A stretch of DNA of 64,000 bases from Treponema sp. (GTDB lineage Bacteria > Spirochaetota > Spirochaetia > Treponematales > Treponemataceae): positions 1 to 64,000 of the forward strand of contig JAEEIU010000018.1 in assembly GCA_016281495.1 (NCBI GenBank), read 5' to 3'. The position numbers were made by a program, and so were the translations under genes. Of this stretch, positions 59,046 to 64,000 are shown piece by piece. Below the pieces are notes generated by a model that did no database searches, was not told the origin of the DNA, and saw only the letters and a list, made by a program, of their open reading frames with translations. Numbering within the stretch: the first letter of the stretch is position 1; each line of letters starts with the position of its first letter.

Positions 59046-59450
59046 CTATAACATTTCCGTGATTTTATCCAGAATGAGTTCGTCGGCGGGGAGCCATTTT
59101 ACTGAATGGAGGGTTTCCCGCGTGAGCCAGAGTGCGTTTTCGTGCTCCAGGAGCTCAAGTCTGCCAGATTCAAGGGTGCAGAGGATGCAGTGCATGGTCA
59201 GGTGGAATGCTGGGTAGTCGTAGTCCACGGTGCCGATGATTTTCTGCGCGTGAACCTGGGCCGAAAGCTCTTCCCTGATTTCGCGCTCGATGCACTGTTC
59301 TGGGGTTTCGCCTTCTTCGATTTTACCGCCGGGGAATTCCCACCAGCCCTTCCAGTCGCCGTAGCCGCGTTGGGTTGCAAAGATTTCCCTTTTGCCGCTT
59401 TCCGCATTTGTGCGCAGGATGACCGCCCCGCTGACGGTTATGGTTTTCAT
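59046..59450 (-). CDS. (deoxy)nucleoside triphosphate pyrophosphohydrolase, Nudix
   Basis: WWEFPGGKIEEGETPEQCIEREIREEL Nudix box. Confidence 0.9.
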   Translation of the reverse strand: MKTITVSGAVILRTNAESGKREIFATQRGYGDWKGWWEFPGGKIEEGETPEQCIEREIREELSAQVHAQKIIGTVDYDYPAFHLTMHCILCTLESGRLELLEHENALWLTRETLHSVKWLPADELILDKITEML

Positions 59451-59519
59451 CGTTGTCCTCCATCCGTACCAAGCATATCAGTTCTTGTGGTAAAGTCAAG
59501 ATAGAATGTGATTTGACGT

Positions 59520-59553
59520 TGTTGCTTAAGCAACATGCGAAGCCGCGTGACAA
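59520..59553 (-). repeat. single end of TTGTCACGCGG element with hairpin
   Basis: Reverse strand TTGTCACGCGGCTTCGcatGTTGCTTAAGCAAC. Confidence 0.55.
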
Positions 59554-59626
59554 CAATCTTTTTTCAATTACTATCCAGCAAGACACAAAGCCAATCAGTA
59601 AGACAATCTCAATTCTTAATTCTTAA

Positions 59627-59880
59627 TTATGCATTCTTAATTGTTAATTGTTCCGCCAGTTCCTTTACTTTTTCCAGTGACAAACCGACACCCTGTGCAA
59701 TCTGTTCGTGGGTCAGAACATTCATGGACAGAAATTTTCTGGCATTTTCCAACGCATTTCGTTGGATGCCCTGTTCAATTCCTTCCTGTCTTGCCCGTTC
59801 CATTATGTCCCTGTCGTGTAAATTCATAGCTAAGTAATCACTCCTGAATTTCTTATTCGCTTTGAGCTTCTCAACTTCTT
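59627..59880 (-). pseudogene. Rpn family C-terminal remnant
   Basis: In-frame KEVEKLKANKKFRSDYLAMNLHDRDIMERARQEGIEQGIQRNALENARKFLSMNVLTHEQIAQ, lacks nuclease core. Confidence 0.75.
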
Positions 59881-60414
59881 TCTTTTATCTTAATCCTATC
59901 AGCAATTTCCTGCACTTTTTCCAAAGGAAGTCCGATTGCCTGAGAAATCTGCTCAATAGTGTTAACACCCATTCGTAAGAAGTTTTCGGCGGTTTCTATG
60001 GCTTTTTGGGAGGCACCTTGGGCAAGACCGGCAGTAAGGCCTTCTTCGTACGCATCTTCTTTTTCATCATCTATCGTCTGTTGCCAAGTCATGTACTGCT
60101 TCCTCCATTTCATGTTTTTCTTGGCGAAACTAACCTTCTCCTCAATGGATTTGGTCAGCTCGCTCTGGACGCAATGTTCCTTCAGGTACTTGAAGAAGTT
60201 CTTTGCCTCTTCTCCTTTCATATTAGCATATTCCGACGCATTGAAAAAGACCTTTTTCTAATTAAGAATTAAGAATTAAGAATTATGAATTATGAATTAT
60301 GAATTATGAATTATGAATTGGAAGTTCCGGCTCGCTTTCCATTATCTTACAGAAGAGGAAATTGTTGGCAAAGGTCAATTCCTCCCACGACGGTGACTTT
60401 TTCTTTTTGGGCAT
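59871..60414 (-). pseudogene. Rpn family gene with core replaced by 7-bp repeat array
   Basis: N-term at 60414 (MPKKKKSPSWEELTFANNFLFCKIMESEPELPIHNS*) and C-term ORF 59871..60221; middle missing. Confidence 0.7.
60259..60320. repeat. 7-bp tandem repeat (GAATTAA)n(GAATTAT)n
   Basis: Direct reading: attaagaattaagaattaagaattatgaattatgaattatgaattatgaattatgaattgg. Confidence 0.9.
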
Positions 60415-60784
60415 AGGTGCCTCCTGTGTAATGATATTGAGGAATCTATAAATTCCACTAATATATATATGGTGCAGGACTTAACGTTTTTAACAAAAAA
60501 TCGGGGATAATTTTTAAAAAAATTTAAGAAAACGTGAAAATCGGTAAAGTCGTTTTTGGGGAATTTGTTTTGCCAGATGCTGTTGTCCACAAAGACATTT
60601 GAAATAACACACACCACACCACTTTCCCTGTGGAAAAACAGCAAAACCGCTTACACCGCACAAATGTATGCTTGCTACGAACCCCGCCTCTATTACAGCC
60701 TTTTCTCGGTTAACATTGAATTATCCATTTAATGTAAATGGCACTTGCCTTCCAATATCCAGTTCATACACATAAAAAGGAGAA

Positions 60785-60870
60785 AAAACATACGATGTTT
60801 TAAAAAATTCGTACGGAGAATTTCAAAAAACATACGGAGTTTTTACCTAAAACGTACGGAGAATTTTTGG
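60785..60870. promoter_or_regulatory. four phased TACGGAG-type direct repeats upstream of UPF0175 gene
   Basis: TACG(G/A)(A/T)G cores at 60791, 60812, 60833, 60855 (spacings 21, 21, 22). Confidence 0.75.
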
Positions 60871-60939
60871 GGTAGGGGGGAGATTTTGTATGGCCAAGGT
60901 TTTGTGGTATAATAGGGAAAATTAAGGAGGCTGGAACAA

Positions 60940-61173
60940 ATGGCTGAAACGGGCTTAATTGATTCTTATATGGAAAATCTGCCGGAAAATGATGATGACC
61001 TCAAAAAGATGGCTGTTGAGCAATTTACCAGTCATCATGTTTCTATCGGGAAATGTGCCCAGATGGTCGGGACGACAGAAGAAGATTTTATAAAGTATCT
61101 GGGACAGAAAGGAATCTCTGTTTTCCATTATGACAGCAGGGAAGAATTTGAGGTAGAGCTTGAGAATGCGTAG
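60940..61173 (+). CDS. UPF0175 family protein (antitoxin-like HTH)
   Basis: FTSHHVSIGKCAQMVGTTEEDFIKYLGQKGISVFHYDSREEFEVELE. Confidence 0.7.
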   Translation: MAETGLIDSYMENLPENDDDLKKMAVEQFTSHHVSIGKCAQMVGTTEEDFIKYLGQKGISVFHYDSREEFEVELENA

Positions 61174-61357
61174 GGGGGGGCAAACATAATTTTTCAAATT
61201 GCTTTTCCTTATAAAATATAATATAATAAAACTTGTAAAGCGTATCTGTGGAAGATATGTTAAGCTCATATCCCTCTGGAACGATTTTATATAAGATTGT
61301 ATATTTGTATATAGAATATTATATTTGATTATTACTATATTAGGTATAGAGGTAACA

Positions 61358-62230
61358 ATGAATTATTCACCTTTACGGTATCCTGGAGGGAAATCTAAAC
61401 TTTATAATTTTGTAGAGTCGATTATCTCTGCTGGAAATAATACTATCTATACATATGTTGAACCATTTGCAGGTGGAGCAAGTATAGCTCTGTCATTGTT
61501 GCTAAATAGAAAAGTTGAGAATATAATTATTAATGATTTGAATAAAGGAATATATTCTTTTTGGAAATCAATTTGTACAGATACTGATGGCTTTTTGGAA
61601 TTGCTCAATAAAACCCCTGTTGATCTAAAGAATTATTATAATCAAAAAAAAATATATCAAACCTCAAAAAAGTATTCATTGGAATATGGTTTTTCAACAT
61701 TTTTTCTAAATCGCACTAATTATTCTGGAATCTTAGATAGTGGCCCCATTGGAGGACTGTTGCAAAATGGGAATTACAAAATAAATGCCCGGTATAATAA
61801 AGAATTATTAGTTGATAAAATACTAAAGATTGCAAAATATAAAAAAAATATTAAAATATATAATAAAGATATTCTAAAGTTTAATACTCAGATTGTACAA
61901 TCATTATCAAATGCATTTATTTACTATGACCCTCCATATTACGTAAAAGGAAAAAAATTATATACAAATTTTTTGACTCATAATGATCATATTAATATCC
62001 ATAATTCAATAAAATCTGTACAACAACCTTGGATATTAACATATGACAATGCTAACGAAATTGCAGATATATATAATGATTTTAAAGCGTTTGAGTTCAA
62101 TTTATATTATTCTGTAAATTCAAGAAATGCTCGTAGGGCTGTCGAATTGATGTATATGAGTAATTCAAATTTCATTAATAATATTCCAACTGAAATTTTA
62201 AATACAATAAATCTTAAAGAGAGGCAGTAA
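61358..62230 (+). CDS. DNA adenine methylase (D12 class N6-adenine MTase)
   Basis: SPLRYPGGKSKLYNFV ... YVEPFAGGASIALSLL ... FIYYDPPYYVKGK. Confidence 0.9.
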   Translation: MNYSPLRYPGGKSKLYNFVESIISAGNNTIYTYVEPFAGGASIALSLLLNRKVENIIINDLNKGIYSFWKSICTDTDGFLELLNKTPVDLKNYYNQKKIYQTSKKYSLEYGFSTFFLNRTNYSGILDSGPIGGLLQNGNYKINARYNKELLVDKILKIAKYKKNIKIYNKDILKFNTQIVQSLSNAFIYYDPPYYVKGKKLYTNFLTHNDHINIHNSIKSVQQPWILTYDNANEIADIYNDFKAFEFNLYYSVNSRNARRAVELMYMSNSNFINNIPTEILNTINLKERQ

Positions 62231-62231
62231 T

Positions 62232-64000
62232 ATGAACATTGTAAATCAAGTAACAAATGAGGATTCATTAATCAAACTCGTACAAAAAGGAAATGAGGTT
62301 GGAAAGATATACTCTATTGACTATGAAAACGCTCTTGTATTAACAAATGATAGGTGGAGAAGAAATGTTAATGGTGTTCCTCAAAATTCTTTTTTGATAG
62401 CCACAAATATTTATCCAGAAGATTATGCAAATCAAGATGAATTTGATAAGGAAGTAATTTTACTTAGGGTTATTGGTTCTTATAAATTACCACAAGATGA
62501 TGACAACATTAGAACTAAATTGGATTCAATTCAAGATTCAAGATCGTTTTATGATATTGAAGAATTTGATAAATTGACAAGAAATGTACTTCAATTTAGT
62601 GGTTTGCAATGTCGTGTTCTAGGAACTTTTTATATGAAAAACCAAGAATTACAACTTGGTTCTGATATTGAGAATTTTTCTGCTTCAATGACACAAAGAG
62701 TTTATTTACCTAAAGGAGATTCGTTAAAGACAATAGTAAATTATGTTGATCCGATTCGAAAGAATAAATCAAAAGAAGATTTCAAGGCTCTGGGAATAAA
62801 AGAGAATGTTGAACCATTTAAAATCGGAACTGTACGCTACACATCTTCAGATAGGTTACAAAGAAGTGCTGATGAAATAAAAGTTCCTGTTGAGATACAA
62901 CCTTCAGATTTCTTAGCGAGAAGAACTGCAGTTCTTGGAATGACAAGAACTGGTAAATCCAATATGGTCAAACAAACAGTTTCTGTTGTAAAAGATATTT
63001 CCAATAAATCAAAGCTCCCAATTGGACAATTGATATTTGATATAAATGGAGAATATGCAAATGCAAATGGGCAGGATAAAGGCTCTATTTCTGACATTTT
63101 TAGAGATGATTGTATTAGATATCGTATGATGAAAACAGAAGGGTTCAAATCTTTACTTATAAATTTTTATGAACAATTGGAAGAAGGATTCCAAATTATA
63201 TCTGATAATATCAATGAAGAAAAAATTAGTTCTGCCCAAGATATAAAAACTTTTGCTAACGGAATGTCGTTCGAAAAACCAGAGGCAGGTGATAGGAGTG
63301 GACAAAATCGTTACGATGTCAAAGTTGCAATATATATGTGTCTCTTAAAAATTGCAGGCTTTGAAACACCTGATGATACTAATGTTACTTTTTCTGCTAA
63401 TCCTAAAATTAAATGTATACAGATATATGGAAAGACTATCAAAGATTATGCGGCAGAACAAGGAAAGACTCAAACAGAAATTGAAGAATCCTTAAAAAAA
63501 CTGAAAGAACCAAATACAATAAAAGGAGCATTATATTGGTTTATACAACTTCGGGAGAATGCTCAAGAAATAGTCAACGGATTAAATGCTGATAAGAAGG
63601 AATCTGGAAGTAAAAAGTTATGGTATGAAATTTTGCCATCATCTTCTAAGGATAAATTGTGGCTTGATGATGTTGATGTTTCTATGATGAATATGATTGC
63701 AAAGAAAAATTCATCAGGCGTTCCAATGTTTGGTTATAAGGCTTTAATTACTTCTAAGGATTATCATACGTCAGATAGAAAAACAGATATGAAAAATGAA
63801 ATATACGAATCATTAAAAGAAGGTAAGATTGTTATCTTAGATATGTCTGTAGGAAAGGCTAAATTGAGAGAAAAAATTAGTAAAGATTTAGCTCAGTATA
63901 TTTTTAATACATCTATGAATTTGTTTACCCAAAATATTACTCCTCCAAATATTATGATTTATATTGAGGAGGCTCATAACTTAATTGGTAAAGGCATGGA
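62232..64000 (+). CDS. HerA-like (DUF87) ATPase, 3' truncated by window
   Basis: Frame open to window end (absent from ORF track because incomplete); Walker A VLGMTRTGKSN, Walker B IMIYIEEAHNLIGKG. Confidence 0.85.
   Translation, partial: MNIVNQVTNEDSLIKLVQKGNEVGKIYSIDYENALVLTNDRWRRNVNGVPQNSFLIATNIYPEDYANQDEFDKEVILLRVIGSYKLPQDDDNIRTKLDSIQDSRSFYDIEEFDKLTRNVLQFSGLQCRVLGTFYMKNQELQLGSDIENFSASMTQRVYLPKGDSLKTIVNYVDPIRKNKSKEDFKALGIKENVEPFKIGTVRYTSSDRLQRSADEIKVPVEIQPSDFLARRTAVLGMTRTGKSNMVKQTVSVVKDISNKSKLPIGQLIFDINGEYANANGQDKGSISDIFRDDCIRYRMMKTEGFKSLLINFYEQLEEGFQIISDNINEEKISSAQDIKTFANGMSFEKPEAGDRSGQNRYDVKVAIYMCLLKIAGFETPDDTNVTFSANPKIKCIQIYGKTIKDYAAEQGKTQTEIEESLKKLKEPNTIKGALYWFIQLRENAQEIVNGLNADKKESGSKKLWYEILPSSSKDKLWLDDVDVSMMNMIAKKNSSGVPMFGYKALITSKDYHTSDRKTDMKNEIYESLKEGKIVILDMSVGKAKLREKISKDLAQYIFNTSMNLFTQNITPPNIMIYIEEAHNLIGKGM

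Noticed and set aside
61173-61180. G8 homopolymer as phase-variation tract
   Set aside because: It begins at the last base of the UPF0175 stop codon and lies outside any reading frame; slippage would not switch an ORF
1-64000. tRNA or rRNA genes
   Set aside because: None recognised by reading; a covariance search (tRNAscan-SE, Infernal) would be needed to exclude them

Overview
64 kb window of spirochaete-like, probably Treponema, chromosome (inference from protein flavour; no rRNA or tRNA seen). Left third: an envelope/signalling cluster with two paralogous transglutaminase-like/TPR proteins (one carrying a 24 x 54-bp repeat), a 2644-aa Ig-like lipoprotein, a FecR-like protein and a CHASE2 nucleotide cyclase. 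It is followed by clpP, GNAT, DbpA-RBD and MBL genes. Middle: a glucuronate/hexuronate catabolic regulon (GntR regulator, LplB/YtcP/SBP ABC transporter, uxuA, uxuB, uxaC, eda, kdgK, beta-helix protein). A shared ACTAGT palindromic operator marks several of its transcription units, and it is interrupted by accessory cargo: a HipA-like kinase with a wHTH, tandem ankyrin-HTH genes, lipoproteins and a PARG-like macro protein. Right third: housekeeping genes, then an accessory zone with a DUF4143 ATPase, Vsr, decayed Rpn genes, a UPF0175 protein and an AT-rich Dam methylase + HerA ATPase pair running off the window. Most interesting signals: (i) three unrelated genes (HipA-wHTH, AAA-DUF4143, UPF0175) each preceded by a different short direct-repeat array with near-helical spacing (21/42 bp, 32-33 bp, 21-22 bp); (ii) an interspersed element with TTGTCAC(A/G)CGG ends, each followed by a hairpin with compensatory changes; (iii) an Rpn gene whose nuclease core is missing and replaced by a 7-bp repeat array; (iv) a catalytically intact/degenerate transglutaminase-like pair; (v) a 24-copy two-module mosaic repeat.
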